A program made the translations under genes and the position numbers. Positions 43,934-51,679 of a stretch of DNA of 64,000 nt are shown here, piece after piece. Origin of the DNA: Paenibacillus sp. (GTDB lineage: Bacteria > Bacteroidota > Bacteroidia > Bacteroidales > Muribaculaceae). The stretch spans positions 115,886 through 179,885 of the forward strand of contig JAMPHR010000002.1 of the NCBI GenBank assembly GCA_023663345.1, written 5' to 3'. Within the stretch, counting starts at the first letter, position 1, and every line of letters begins with the position of its first letter. The notes under the pieces were generated by a model. The model saw nothing but the letters and a program-made list of their open reading frames with translations. It was not told the DNA's origin and ran no database searches.

Positions 43934-44620
43934 ATGACATCATCCACCATCAACGCTAAAGAGCTTTCAGCTCCTCCCGCTCCGGCTTCAGTGCCTAAGA
44001 TCAGCTATCCGCCGTCGCTACCCATCTCGCGCAAAGCCTACCGGCGATTCATCGACCGTATCAATGAGGTCTACTCCACCGACCTGCCGGTGGCCCGCCT
44101 CATGGTAAGCGTCCTCGACGTATATCTTCTCGGCGACCGTCGTCTCGCCGGCTCCATGCTCGAAGGTAGCGATCATAAGCACGCATTTTCATTTCTCTGT
44201 CAGGATGTCGACATGGCCATAGAGCGATCCCGCCGTGCCCGTCAGCAGGCCCTCGCCCGTCGCCTCGCCCGTCAACAGGCCGAAGCAATCGTTCCGACAG
44301 CTTCCTCCTCGGTAATCTCAACTATTCCGTCCACCTCAGCACTATCCGTCTCCTCGGCTTCCTCCGACAACAACGACAATATCCCCGAAGAATCCCATTC
44401 GGACCTAACGAAAGCCGAATCAGCCATCCTATCCGGGCAGGAGATCGGTGGTCACGAAGTTTGGTCAGGTCGTCGGGTCAACGACATGAGCCGTATCCCC
44501 ATGTTCAGCTCCTTGTTGAATCCCGTGGTCAACACCATAGTCCGCACCCGAGCCGAGCGGCGCGCCCAGGAACAAACCCTAAAACGCAAGCTCAAATCCC
44601 GCAACCGCCCCCTCACCTGA
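43934..44620 (+). CDS. Unknown 228-residue basic protein
   Basis: I recognise no family. After a Pro/Ala-rich start (residues 1-30) comes a helical, well-packed part (SRKAYRRFIDRINEVYSTDL, VARLMVSVLDVYLLGD, about 32-70) followed by CQDVDMAIERSRRARQQALARRLARQQ, a very basic helix. The middle (about 118-150) is Ser/Thr-rich and disordered. A last part has the GHEVWSGRRVND segment and a basic tail RTRAERRAQEQTLKRKLKSR. There is no signal peptide. The charge suggests nucleic-acid binding, which is a guess. It has its own -7 element and stands alone between the lipoproteins and rnfA. Confidence 0.6.
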   Translation: MTSSTINAKELSAPPAPASVPKISYPPSLPISRKAYRRFIDRINEVYSTDLPVARLMVSVLDVYLLGDRRLAGSMLEGSDHKHAFSFLCQDVDMAIERSRRARQQALARRLARQQAEAIVPTASSSVISTIPSTSALSVSSASSDNNDNIPEESHSDLTKAESAILSGQEIGGHEVWSGRRVNDMSRIPMFSSLLNPVVNTIVRTRAERRAQEQTLKRKLKSRNRPLT

Positions 44621-44630
44621 CCAATCCCCA

Positions 44631-44669
44631 CCTTTAAACCCTCTGGCCCTATGGTCTAAACAATAATCC
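44631..44669 (-). repeat. TAGACCATAGGGCC repeat, distant copy
   Basis: Read on the minus strand this is GGATTATTGTTTAGACCATA, then GGGCCAGAGGGTTTAAAGG. The same sequence with few changes occurs at 62243-62282 and 62661-62700 on the plus strand, 18 kb away. It lies between the unknown gene and rnfA, both of which end here. Confidence 0.8.
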
Positions 44670-44734
44670 AAAAAAAATTAGCAACCGCCACAATGACGAT
44701 TGCTAATAATATCATAAAAACCTGTTATATGTAC

Positions 44735-45316
44735 TTATCCGATCTTAATTCCCGAGAAACCCATGAACGCCATGGCCAGGAGACCCGCACAAATCAATGC
44801 GATAGGCACACCGCGCATCGCCTCAGGCACATCCGTGCGTGCCAACTGCTCGCGGATACCCGCAAAAATCGAAATCGCCATGGTGAAACCGACGGCGGTA
44901 GCCACCGCATACACCAGACTCTCGCCCAGGTTCATATTCTTCTGAACCACGGTAATAGCCACGCCGAGCACGGCACAGTTGGTAGTGATAAGCGGGAGGA
45001 ACACACCCAACGCACTGTACAGCACCGGAGCTATCTTCTTGAGGATAATCTCGAGCATCTGCACCAGCGCGGCGATCACGAGGATAAATACTATGGTCTG
45101 CATGAAGCCCAGGCCGAAAGGTGTCAGCACCAGATCCTGGAGCAGCCAGGTGATGGCCGTGGCCAGCACCATGACAAAGGTCACGGCCGCACCCATACCT
45201 GTCGCGCTCGAAAGCTTGCGCGACACACCGATAAACGGGCAAATGCCGAGGAATTGGGCAAATACAATGTTGTTGACAAAGATTGCCGTGATGATGATGG
45301 AAATATATTCGAGCAT
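44735..45316 (-). CDS. rnfA: Ion-translocating oxidoreductase subunit RnfA
   Basis: The 193-residue membrane protein has six hydrophobic segments and the family motifs VNNIVFAQFLGICPFIGVS (13-31) and LPLITTNCAVLGVAI (about 107-121). RnfA and RnfE form the inverted pair that holds an iron-sulfur cluster between them with the Cys of each CPF/CPT and NC motif; C26 and the Cys in TTNC are present. The Rnf complex links ferredoxin:NAD oxidoreduction to Na+ or H+ pumping. Last gene of rnfDGEA. Confidence 0.95.
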   Translation of the reverse strand: MLEYISIIITAIFVNNIVFAQFLGICPFIGVSRKLSSATGMGAAVTFVMVLATAITWLLQDLVLTPFGLGFMQTIVFILVIAALVQMLEIILKKIAPVLYSALGVFLPLITTNCAVLGVAITVVQKNMNLGESLVYAVATAVGFTMAISIFAGIREQLARTDVPEAMRGVPIALICAGLLAMAFMGFSGIKIG

Positions 45317-45348
45317 CTGATTATTCGTTTAATTGATGAACTGGTGAT

Positions 45349-45939
45349 TTACTTAGCGGCACGGAGCTTGGTGAAAAGAGCTATCAGCAGGCCAAGGGCG
45401 ATGAACGCACCCGGAGCGAGCACAAACACCAGCGAGCCATACTGCTCGGGATATATCGTGGCGTCAAAGATCTTGCCTGTGCCCAGGAACTCGCGCACGG
45501 CACCGAGCAGTGTCAGCGCTATGGTGAAGCCCAGACCGATGCCCACGCCGTCGAGACAGCTGTCAAACACATTGTGGCGCGAAGCGAAAGCCTCGGCACG
45601 GCCAAGCACGATACAGTTTACCACGATAAGGGGAATGAAGATACCGAGCGTGGCGTAGAGCGAAGGCACGTAGGCCTCCATCACCAGCTGGAGCACCGAC
45701 ACAAACGCCGCGATCACGACGATGTAGGCCGGGATGCGCACCTTGGAGGGCACGAAGTTCTTGATCAGGGATATTACCACATTGGAGCAGATGAGCACTG
45801 CCATGGTGGCGAGGCCCATGCTCATGCCGTTGATAGCACTGCCGGTGGTGCCCAGCGTGGGACACATACCCAGCATCAGCACGAATGTGGGATTCTCGGC
45901 AATGATGCCGTTGAAGAGTATTCTGAGTTTATCGTTCAT
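45349..45939 (-). CDS. rnfE: Ion-translocating oxidoreductase subunit RnfE
   Basis: The 196-residue six-helix membrane protein is homologous to RnfA: ENPTFVLMLGMCPTLGTT (15-32) and LGIFIPLIVVNCIVLGRAEAFAS (about 98-120) carry the cluster-ligand cysteines in CPT and VNC. It starts 9 nt after rnfG and is followed by rnfA after 32 nt. All family motifs are intact. Confidence 0.95.
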   Translation of the reverse strand: MNDKLRILFNGIIAENPTFVLMLGMCPTLGTTGSAINGMSMGLATMAVLICSNVVISLIKNFVPSKVRIPAYIVVIAAFVSVLQLVMEAYVPSLYATLGIFIPLIVVNCIVLGRAEAFASRHNVFDSCLDGVGIGLGFTIALTLLGAVREFLGTGKIFDATIYPEQYGSLVFVLAPGAFIALGLLIALFTKLRAAK

Positions 45940-45948
45940 GGCTTGAGG

Positions 45949-46527
45949 TTATTGCTGGGCAGTGAATTGATCAAAGGCTTGGTTGGCGAGGGTGAGTGCG
46001 CGCAGGAAAGCTCTCGACGAGATGGTGGCGGCGGTGATGGCGTCGACATCGCCTCCGTCCTTGCTCACGGTGAGATTGGAGCTCTTGGCGTTCAGTCCCA
46101 CGATGCTGTGGGCCGGATCGCAGAACCATTCTCCCATCTTCGAGCCCAGACCCGGAGTCTCGGCGTGCTGCATCACGGCATATCCGGTGATGTCGCCGGC
46201 CTCGTTGAAGCCATACATTACGGTGATGAGGCCCGAGAAGCCGTTGTTGTCATGGCTCTCAACGGCGGTGCCGGTGAGCTGGCCGTCCTTGCGGGCGGGG
46301 AACACGGTCACGGTCTCGCCGTCGATGGTGACTTCCACAGCCTCCTCGGCCGGATTGTTGTTGAACTCTATGCCGGGCAGCACCTGTCCTATGGCATCCT
46401 GCTGCTTCTGGGCCTTGGCCTGGGCGATAGGCTCCATGGTCATGCTGTACACGCCTGCGAGAGCGGCCGCGGCCACTACTGTGATGATGCCGAGTGAGAG
46501 CACCATGTTTACGAGTGTCGATTTCAT
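45949..46527 (-). CDS. rnfG: Ion-translocating oxidoreductase subunit RnfG
   Basis: The 192-residue protein has one N-terminal membrane helix (7-29) and an FMN-binding domain. The covalent flavin site is DVDAITAATISSRAF near the C-terminus: the threonine in AAT-I-S-S fits the S/T-G-A-T attachment motif, here with Ala instead of Gly. Another conserved part is HAETPGLGSKMGEWF (about 127-141). It passes electrons between RnfD and RnfE/A. It overlaps rnfD by 4 nt. Confidence 0.93.
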   Translation of the reverse strand: MKSTLVNMVLSLGIITVVAAAALAGVYSMTMEPIAQAKAQKQQDAIGQVLPGIEFNNNPAEEAVEVTIDGETVTVFPARKDGQLTGTAVESHDNNGFSGLITVMYGFNEAGDITGYAVMQHAETPGLGSKMGEWFCDPAHSIVGLNAKSSNLTVSKDGGDVDAITAATISSRAFLRALTLANQAFDQFTAQQ

Positions 46528-47480
46528 GCTACTGCCCTCCCTTCTCCGAATTTACGTGGTTTCATATAGCGGTTGATCAGCGGTGTCAGACCGTTCATGA
46601 TGAGGATTGCAAACGACATGCCCTCGGGATAGGCACCCCACTGGCGTATCACCAGTGTGATGATGCCGATCATCACTCCATACAGGAGCATACCTGAACG
46701 GCTCATGGGCGAGGTCACATAGTCGGTGGCCATGAAGATGGCGCCGAGGAGCAGACCGCCCGAGAGGATCTCCACTCCCACCGGTGCGCCGATGCACAGC
46801 GAGAAGAGTGCTACCGTGCCCACGATGGCCACAGGGATATGCCAGGTGATCACCTTGAAGCACAGCAGATAGATGAAGCCGAGCACAAGGGCTATGGCGC
46901 CCACCTCGCCCATCGATCCGCCTATGTTGCCCAGGGCGGCGTCAACGAGGCTGATGTCCGAGGCATTGACAAGCCCCATCTTCAGCTCGCTCAGGATGGT
47001 GGCGCCGGTGGTGGCGTCGGTGTAGGCCATGCGGTTGACTATAGGCTCGGGCCAGGTGGTCATGGCCACGGGGAATGACAGGAGCAGGAACACTCGGCCC
47101 ACAAGCGCGGGGTTGAAGATGTTGCATCCGAGGCCTCCGAAAGTCATCTTTCCGATGCCGATGGCTACGACACAACCTATCAGCACCATCCACACCGGGA
47201 TGTTGGACGGCAGGTTGAGCGCTAAGAGCAGGCCGGTGAGTACGGCCGACAGATTCCCTATCGAGGGCTTCTGGCCAAGCATGTAGCGTGTGATTAGATA
47301 CTCGGCGGCTACGCATCCCACTATCGAGGTGACGATGACGATGGCCGCTCCTAACCCGAAGTAGTAGAGGGCCACAAGCACTGCGGGCACAAGCGCGATG
47401 ATCACATGGAGCATCAGCTTCGTCACAGTGGTGGGCGTCTGCGCGTGGGGCGACGGCGAAATGGTGATTAAATTGTCCAT
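46524..47480 (-). CDS. rnfD: Ion-translocating oxidoreductase subunit RnfD
   Basis: The 318-residue protein has about nine hydrophobic segments. The family signature LGCNIFNPALVGRVFLL (about 122-138) and the covalent FMN site TDATTGATIL (Thr of the TGAT motif) are present, as is GAIFMATDYVTSPMS. It is the membrane flavoprotein that takes electrons from RnfC/RnfB side subunits. In most bacteria rnfB and rnfC precede it; here the upstream gene is a Ca/Na antiporter, and neither rnfB nor rnfC is in the window. Confidence 0.95.
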   Translation of the reverse strand: MDNLITISPSPHAQTPTTVTKLMLHVIIALVPAVLVALYYFGLGAAIVIVTSIVGCVAAEYLITRYMLGQKPSIGNLSAVLTGLLLALNLPSNIPVWMVLIGCVVAIGIGKMTFGGLGCNIFNPALVGRVFLLLSFPVAMTTWPEPIVNRMAYTDATTGATILSELKMGLVNASDISLVDAALGNIGGSMGEVGAIALVLGFIYLLCFKVITWHIPVAIVGTVALFSLCIGAPVGVEILSGGLLLGAIFMATDYVTSPMSRSGMLLYGVMIGIITLVIRQWGAYPEGMSFAILIMNGLTPLINRYMKPRKFGEGRAVA

Positions 47481-47573
47481 TACTGTATAAGAAACCGTGA
47501 TGAATGTTGGGCTGACTCACCTGTATTTGAGTCGATTTGTCAGCTCAATGGTTTAGAATATAAGGATTTTGTG

Positions 47574-47581
47574 CAAAATTA
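47574..47581 (-). promoter_or_regulatory. -7 element for rnfDGEA
   Basis: TAATTTTG on the minus strand, about 94 nt before the rnfD start. The leader contains overlapping short inverted repeats (GCTGAC/GTCAGC and GACTCA/TGAGTC share bases), which could form alternative hairpins. No good -33 match is seen. Confidence 0.35.
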
Positions 47582-47684
47582 CACATTTTTTATGGTAAAT
47601 CGGTCACTTTCCCCCATATTTTTTAGAGGATGCCCGACATTTGTTGTCAGACACCCTCATATATCATACCGTATGTGGCATTGC

Positions 47685-48689
47685 TCACGACGGCAGGTTG
47701 AGATACAGATATATTATGTAGGCCACGTAGCAGGCGAGCATCAGTGCGCCCTCGGCACGGGTGATGGTGCGGCGCTTGTAGAACCAGCCGAACAGCCAGA
47801 ACAGCAGGCTCGCTACGGTGAGCACGCCCAGGTCGGTCAGCCCGATTCCTCCAAACGAGAGCGGGGTGATGGTGGCGGTGGCTCCGAGCACCAGGAAGAT
47901 ATTGAAGATGTTGGAGCCTATCACATTGCCGAGACACATGCCGGGAAATCCCTTGGTTGCCGCCACTATCGAGGTGGCGAGCTCGGGGAGCGAGGTGCCG
48001 GCGGCCAGGATGGTGAGGCCGATAAGTCCCTCCGACCAGCCAAGTCCGCGGGCAATGCCCGAGGCTCCGTCGACAAACCATTGTCCGCCCACGATCAGCC
48101 CGACAAGTCCGCCCAGGGTGATGAGTATGGCCTTCCACATCGGCATCGGCCCCTTGGCAGTGGCCTCCGCGGGAACTCCTGCTCCGGATGCGGATACCTC
48201 GGTGGCCGGACCTTCAGGCGCCTTGCGGGCCGAACTGATGGTGTAGCGCATGAATATCACGAAGAATATCAACAGCAGTATGCCGTCCACACGGGTTATC
48301 GTCATCGGACCTCCGTCGAGCCACGGCGAGCATCCCATCACCAGCAGCACCACCGACGAGAGTATCACCAGCGGTATCTCGTTGATGAGTATCCCTTGCG
48401 TAACCCCTATGGGCTTGATCATGGCCGTGAGTCCCACGATCACAAGGATGTTGAATATGTTACTGCCCACGATGTTGCCTATGGCCATCTCGGGCGAGGC
48501 ATTGATGGCCGAGGTGATCGACACCACAAGCTCGGGCGCGCTGGTCATCATCGCCACGATGGTCAGGCCGATGATGAAGTCCGACATGCCGAAACGCTTG
48601 GCTATGCCCACCGAGCCGTCGGTCATGTAGTTGGCTCCGGCCAGTATCAGCACCAGCCCAACGATCAATAATCCTATATCAAGTAGCAT
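47685..48689 (-). CDS. Calcium/sodium antiporter (CaCA family, YrbG-like)
   Basis: The 334-residue protein has two homologous halves of five helices each. The alpha repeats are TIVAMMTSAPELVVSITSAINASPEMAIGNIVGSNIFNIL (about 43-82) and TILAAGTSLPELATSIVAATKGFPGMCLGNVIGSNIFNIF (about 225-264), with the conserved P-E-L and G-N-x-x-G-S-N cation-site motifs. It exchanges Ca2+ for Na+ across the inner membrane. It has no obvious functional link to the Rnf genes other than the shared sodium gradient. Confidence 0.9.
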   Translation of the reverse strand: MLLDIGLLIVGLVLILAGANYMTDGSVGIAKRFGMSDFIIGLTIVAMMTSAPELVVSITSAINASPEMAIGNIVGSNIFNILVIVGLTAMIKPIGVTQGILINEIPLVILSSVVLLVMGCSPWLDGGPMTITRVDGILLLIFFVIFMRYTISSARKAPEGPATEVSASGAGVPAEATAKGPMPMWKAILITLGGLVGLIVGGQWFVDGASGIARGLGWSEGLIGLTILAAGTSLPELATSIVAATKGFPGMCLGNVIGSNIFNIFLVLGATATITPLSFGGIGLTDLGVLTVASLLFWLFGWFYKRRTITRAEGALMLACYVAYIIYLYLNLPS

Positions 48690-48747
48690 GGAAATATCAA
48701 TTAGTATATGTATGAATGAGAATGTGGATACGCTTTCGGGTCACTGC

Positions 48748-49356
48748 TCATCGCTCCGGGATGATGCCGGCGTGCCTGAGAAGTGTGGCGTAGTATTCGG
48801 CCTTCTTCTCGAGGGCGAGCGGATAGGCCCGCGAGGTGGATGGCATACGCCAGATGTCGAGCGGGAGGCTCACCCCTTTGCGAGGTTCGCCGTCGGGCCA
48901 GGCGGTCATGAGGGTGTGATCTCCCATGCGAGGTGGCTCGGTGCCGGTGATACTGGCTATGACCCCGGCTGCTTTCTCGCCGGTGGTGGCTATGGTGTGG
49001 CACGATGGGACCTGAGCCAGGAGATCAAAGAGGGGCACCGGGGTGACGATCTCGAGAAACTTGTCGGAGGCGTTGTCCTTCAGCCGACGCACCTCGCGCC
49101 CGGTATCGTGGAGCGCGATGCCACAGCGGTCGAGTGTCTCGCGGATGAGCGGGAGGTTGAACGACCTGGTTGCGGGATCGTAAAGATAGTCCTTGTCACC
49201 GTAGATGAGGAGCCCTATTATGCGCCAGAAGTCGTTGGTGCGGTTGGGGTAGTAGAACTCCATGGCCCAGCGGTGGGGCTGGGGCGGAAATGTGCCCATG
49301 ATGAGTACGCGGGCGTTATCGGGCAGATAGGGTGTGAAAGGATGGGTCTCGGTCAC
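48748..49356 (-). CDS. Uracil-DNA glycosylase superfamily protein
   Basis: The 202-residue protein starts its domain at NARVLIMGTFPPQPHRWAMEFYYPN, which fits the Mug/TDG-like motif 1 position (G-x-x-P), and has NDFWRIIG nearby, then GIALHDTGREVRR, a core strand, and LMTAWPDGEPRKG with LPSTS-like MPSTSRAY at the end. Members remove damaged or mismatched bases from DNA; the typical motif-2 His is not clearly seen, so the exact base is unknown. It is a stand-alone gene. Confidence 0.7.
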   Translation of the reverse strand: MTETHPFTPYLPDNARVLIMGTFPPQPHRWAMEFYYPNRTNDFWRIIGLLIYGDKDYLYDPATRSFNLPLIRETLDRCGIALHDTGREVRRLKDNASDKFLEIVTPVPLFDLLAQVPSCHTIATTGEKAAGVIASITGTEPPRMGDHTLMTAWPDGEPRKGVSLPLDIWRMPSTSRAYPLALEKKAEYYATLLRHAGIIPER

Positions 49357-49516
49357 GGCGTGAGGGTGTTGGATTTTTCTGTCGATTGTGTTGTCTCGGA
49401 GACAGCTCCAAGAGTTGTAAGTGCTTTAGTGGTCCGTACATTCGCACGGCTTACTTTTATTAACCTGTCGGTCATGCGGTTTGTTTACATTCCTGCGGGA
49501 AATCAGGGCGCGGGTC

Positions 49517-49563
49517 ATAAAAAATCAAAGCCACAGGATTGCCGGTGGCTCTCCTGTAGCTTT
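49517..49563 (-). terminator. Intrinsic terminator of efp
   Basis: Read on the minus strand, AAAGC-T-ACAGGA pairs with TCCTGT-G-GCTTT (49563-49527), then GATTTTTTAT follows. It lies 24 nt after the efp stop. One of the clearest terminators in the window. Confidence 0.8.
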
Positions 49564-49587
49564 GTATTTTCATTGGCGTGGGATGGA

Positions 49588-50154
49588 TTATTCCTTTACG
49601 CGCTCCTTGTAAGAACCGTCGCGGGTGTCGATCACTACCTTGTCGCCGATGTTGCAGAAAAGGGGTACGCGCACCTCGGCACCGGTCTCGAGAGTAGCGG
49701 GCTTGAGGGTGTTGGTGGCGGTATCGCCCTTGATGCCGGGCTCGGTGTAGGTGATCTCGAGGATTACCGAGGTGGGCATCTCGCAGGTGAGGATGGTCTC
49801 GCTGGCGGCGTGTACCATGGCCTCGCAGATGTCGCCGTCCTTAAGGAACTGTACGCCTTCGATGCTTTCGCCGGGGATGATTACCTCTTCCCAGGTCTCG
49901 GTGTGGAGGAAGTGGTAGCCCATATCGTCCTTGTAGCTGTACTGGTAGGGACGACGCTCGATGCGCACTTCGTTGACTTTCACGCCCGAGTTCCAGGTCT
50001 TGTCAAGGATGCGGCCTGTCTGTACGTTCTTGAGCTTGGTGCGAACGAAAGCGGGGCCTTTGCCGGGTTTAACATGGAGGAATTCTACGATGAAGTAGTA
50101 CTGGCCGTCGATGTCGAGGCACATGCCGTTTTTGAAATCTGCAGTTGTTGCCAT
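49588..50154 (-). CDS. efp: Elongation factor P
   Basis: The 188-residue length is standard. The N-terminal KOW-like domain has the loop [17 protein letters not shown] with K32 at the tip position that is modified in many bacteria. Two OB domains follow ([29 protein letters not shown] is the classic second OB motif). EF-P relieves ribosome stalling on polyproline. No epmA-like gene is near. It is preceded by a hairpin-GGTTAT repeat, which lies between slyD-like and efp. Confidence 0.96.
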   Translation of the reverse strand: MATTADFKNGMCLDIDGQYYFIVEFLHVKPGKGPAFVRTKLKNVQTGRILDKTWNSGVKVNEVRIERRPYQYSYKDDMGYHFLHTETWEEVIIPGESIEGVQFLKDGDICEAMVHAASETILTCEMPTSVILEITYTEPGIKGDTATNTLKPATLETGAEVRVPLFCNIGDKVVIDTRDGSYKERVKE

Positions 50155-50160
50155 TGTATA

Positions 50161-50213
50161 TTAAGCTTCGCTTAAGGTTATGGGGTTATTAAGTTTATGA
50201 GGTTATTGGGGGG
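50161..50213 (+). repeat. 'Hairpin + GGTTAT' repeat, second locus
   Basis: TTAAGC-TTC-GCTTAA (50161-50175) is followed by GGTTATGGGGTTATTAAG, TTTATGAGGTTATTGGGG. It starts 7 nt upstream of the efp start codon, in the slyD-efp gap. Confidence 0.75.
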
Positions 50214-50228
50214 TAAAGAAGTGGGGGA

Positions 50229-50810
50229 TCAGTTGCAGCCTCCGCAGCAGCCGCCTCCACACGAGGAGTCGTCGCTGTCGCCACAACCGCCTCCGCATCC
50301 TCCGCAACCGCCTCCGCAACGGGAGGGGTGGAGCTCCTCGGGGGTGGCGTCGCGCACGGTCACTACCTTGCCGTTGGCAAAGTGGAGCGAGTGGCCCACG
50401 AGGGGGTGGTTGAAGTCCATCTTCACATGATCGGGGGTGACTTCGAGCACGGTGCCTGTGATCTGGAAGCCGTCGGCTGTGAACATGGGGACTTTGGCTC
50501 CGGCCTTGATGCGCGAGTCGAGCTTGCCGTTGTCGTCAAGGAAGAGGTCGCGGCCGAGGGTGGCTACATCGTCGGGATTGAAGGGGATGGCCTGGTCGGC
50601 GGGGACTTCAACGTCGAACGATTCGCCCTGGGCGAGCCCGTCGAGGGCAGCGGCGAGGGCGGGGATGAGTCCGGGGGTGACGCCGTATATGAAGCGCTCG
50701 GGTTCGGAGGCCTCTACGGTGTGTACCTGGGTCTCGGGCTGGCCGGGGAGGGATGCATAGAGGTCATAGGCGATCTCTACGTATTTTCCGGGTTGTATCT
50801 TTTCCATCAT
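50229..50810 (-). CDS. SlyD-type FKBP prolyl isomerase with Cys/Gly-rich metal-binding tail
   Basis: The 193-residue protein has the split FKBP domain with an IF insert: YVEIAYDLYAS, RFIYGVTPGLIPALAAALDGLAQGE, VTPDHVKMDFNHPLVGHSLHFANGKVVTVRDATPEEL, the last being diagnostic of SlyD. Residues about 163-193 are a tail of eight cysteines spaced by glycine, replacing the His-rich tail of E. coli SlyD. It is probably a chaperone and nickel/zinc-binding protein. A second ATG one codon later is possible. It lies 33 nt after the zinc-ribbon gene. Confidence 0.88.
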   Translation of the reverse strand: MMEKIQPGKYVEIAYDLYASLPGQPETQVHTVEASEPERFIYGVTPGLIPALAAALDGLAQGESFDVEVPADQAIPFNPDDVATLGRDLFLDDNGKLDSRIKAGAKVPMFTADGFQITGTVLEVTPDHVKMDFNHPLVGHSLHFANGKVVTVRDATPEELHPSRCGGGCGGCGGGCGDSDDSSCGGGCCGGCN

Positions 50811-50843
50811 TAGGTGGAGGGGGGATTAGTGGGTGAGGGGGGA

Positions 50844-51620
50844 TTAGGGCTGGTCGTTGGTTACGCCGGCGAGTTCGGGGTCGATCATGATGCGGCCGCA
50901 GTATTCGCACACGATGATTTTCTTGTGCATCTTGATCTCCATCTGCTTCTGGGGCGGGATGCGGTTGAAGCAGCCGCCACAGGCGTTACGCTGGATGTAG
51001 ACCACGCCGAGGCCGTTGCGGGCGTTCTTGCGGATGCGCTTGAAGGCGGCGAGAGTGCGGGGATCGTCGATGCGGGCCTCGAGGTCCTTGGCGTTGGCGC
51101 GGAGGATCTCTTCATCCTTCTTGGTCTCGGAGATGATCTCCTCGAGCTGCTGACGCTTGTCGGCGAGGATGTGGTTGCGGTCGGTGAGGTTCTCCTCGGC
51201 CGATGCGATCTCGGCGGTCTTGGTGTCGATCTCGCGGGCATACTGGCCGATGCGTTTTTCGGAGAGCTGGATCTCGAGGGTCTGGTACTCGATCTCTTTA
51301 GAGAGGAGGTCAAACTCGCGGTTGTTTCTCACGTTGTCGAGCTGGGTCTTGTAGGTTGCGATCTGCTCCTGGGCTACCTGGATCTTGTTCTGCTCCTGAG
51401 CCGAGAGTGAGCGGAGCTCCTCGATCTCATGGTTGTACTTGTCGATGCGGGTGTGGAGTCCGGCGATTACGTCCTCGAGGTCACGTACTTCCTCGGGGAG
51501 CTCTCCGCGGATGGTGCGGATGCGGTCGATCTCGGAGAGGATTGTCTGCAGCTCGTAGAGCGAGCGGAGACGGTGCTCTACCGAGTTAGCCTGGTCGATT
51601 TTTGCTTGATCTTTGGCCAT
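50844..51620 (-). CDS. Coiled-coil zinc-ribbon protein (C4-type)
   Basis: The 258-residue protein has a long antiparallel coiled coil (about 15-185) and a C-terminal zinc ribbon with CGGC (about 213-216) and CEYCGR (about 236-241). This is the conserved bacterial zinc ribbon protein that in Bacteroidetes usually follows a Nif3-like gene, as here. Its function is not well known; related proteins have been linked to RNA or flagellar processes in other phyla. Cytosolic. Confidence 0.88.
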   Translation of the reverse strand: MAKDQAKIDQANSVEHRLRSLYELQTILSEIDRIRTIRGELPEEVRDLEDVIAGLHTRIDKYNHEIEELRSLSAQEQNKIQVAQEQIATYKTQLDNVRNNREFDLLSKEIEYQTLEIQLSEKRIGQYAREIDTKTAEIASAEENLTDRNHILADKRQQLEEIISETKKDEEILRANAKDLEARIDDPRTLAAFKRIRKNARNGLGVVYIQRNACGGCFNRIPPQKQMEIKMHKKIIVCEYCGRIMIDPELAGVTNDQP

Positions 51621-51679
51621 ATATTTGTGATAGTTGTTTTGATTCCTTTAGCTTTGTGAGGAGAAAGGCGGGATGGCGT

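Noticed and set aside
46524-46527. Frameshift between rnfD and rnfG
   Set aside because: It is only a normal ATGA overlap between two complete genes.
50328-50813. Gly/Glu-rich frames opposite slyD, zinc ribbon and Nif3 genes
   Set aside because: Shadow frames caused by codon bias in the real genes.
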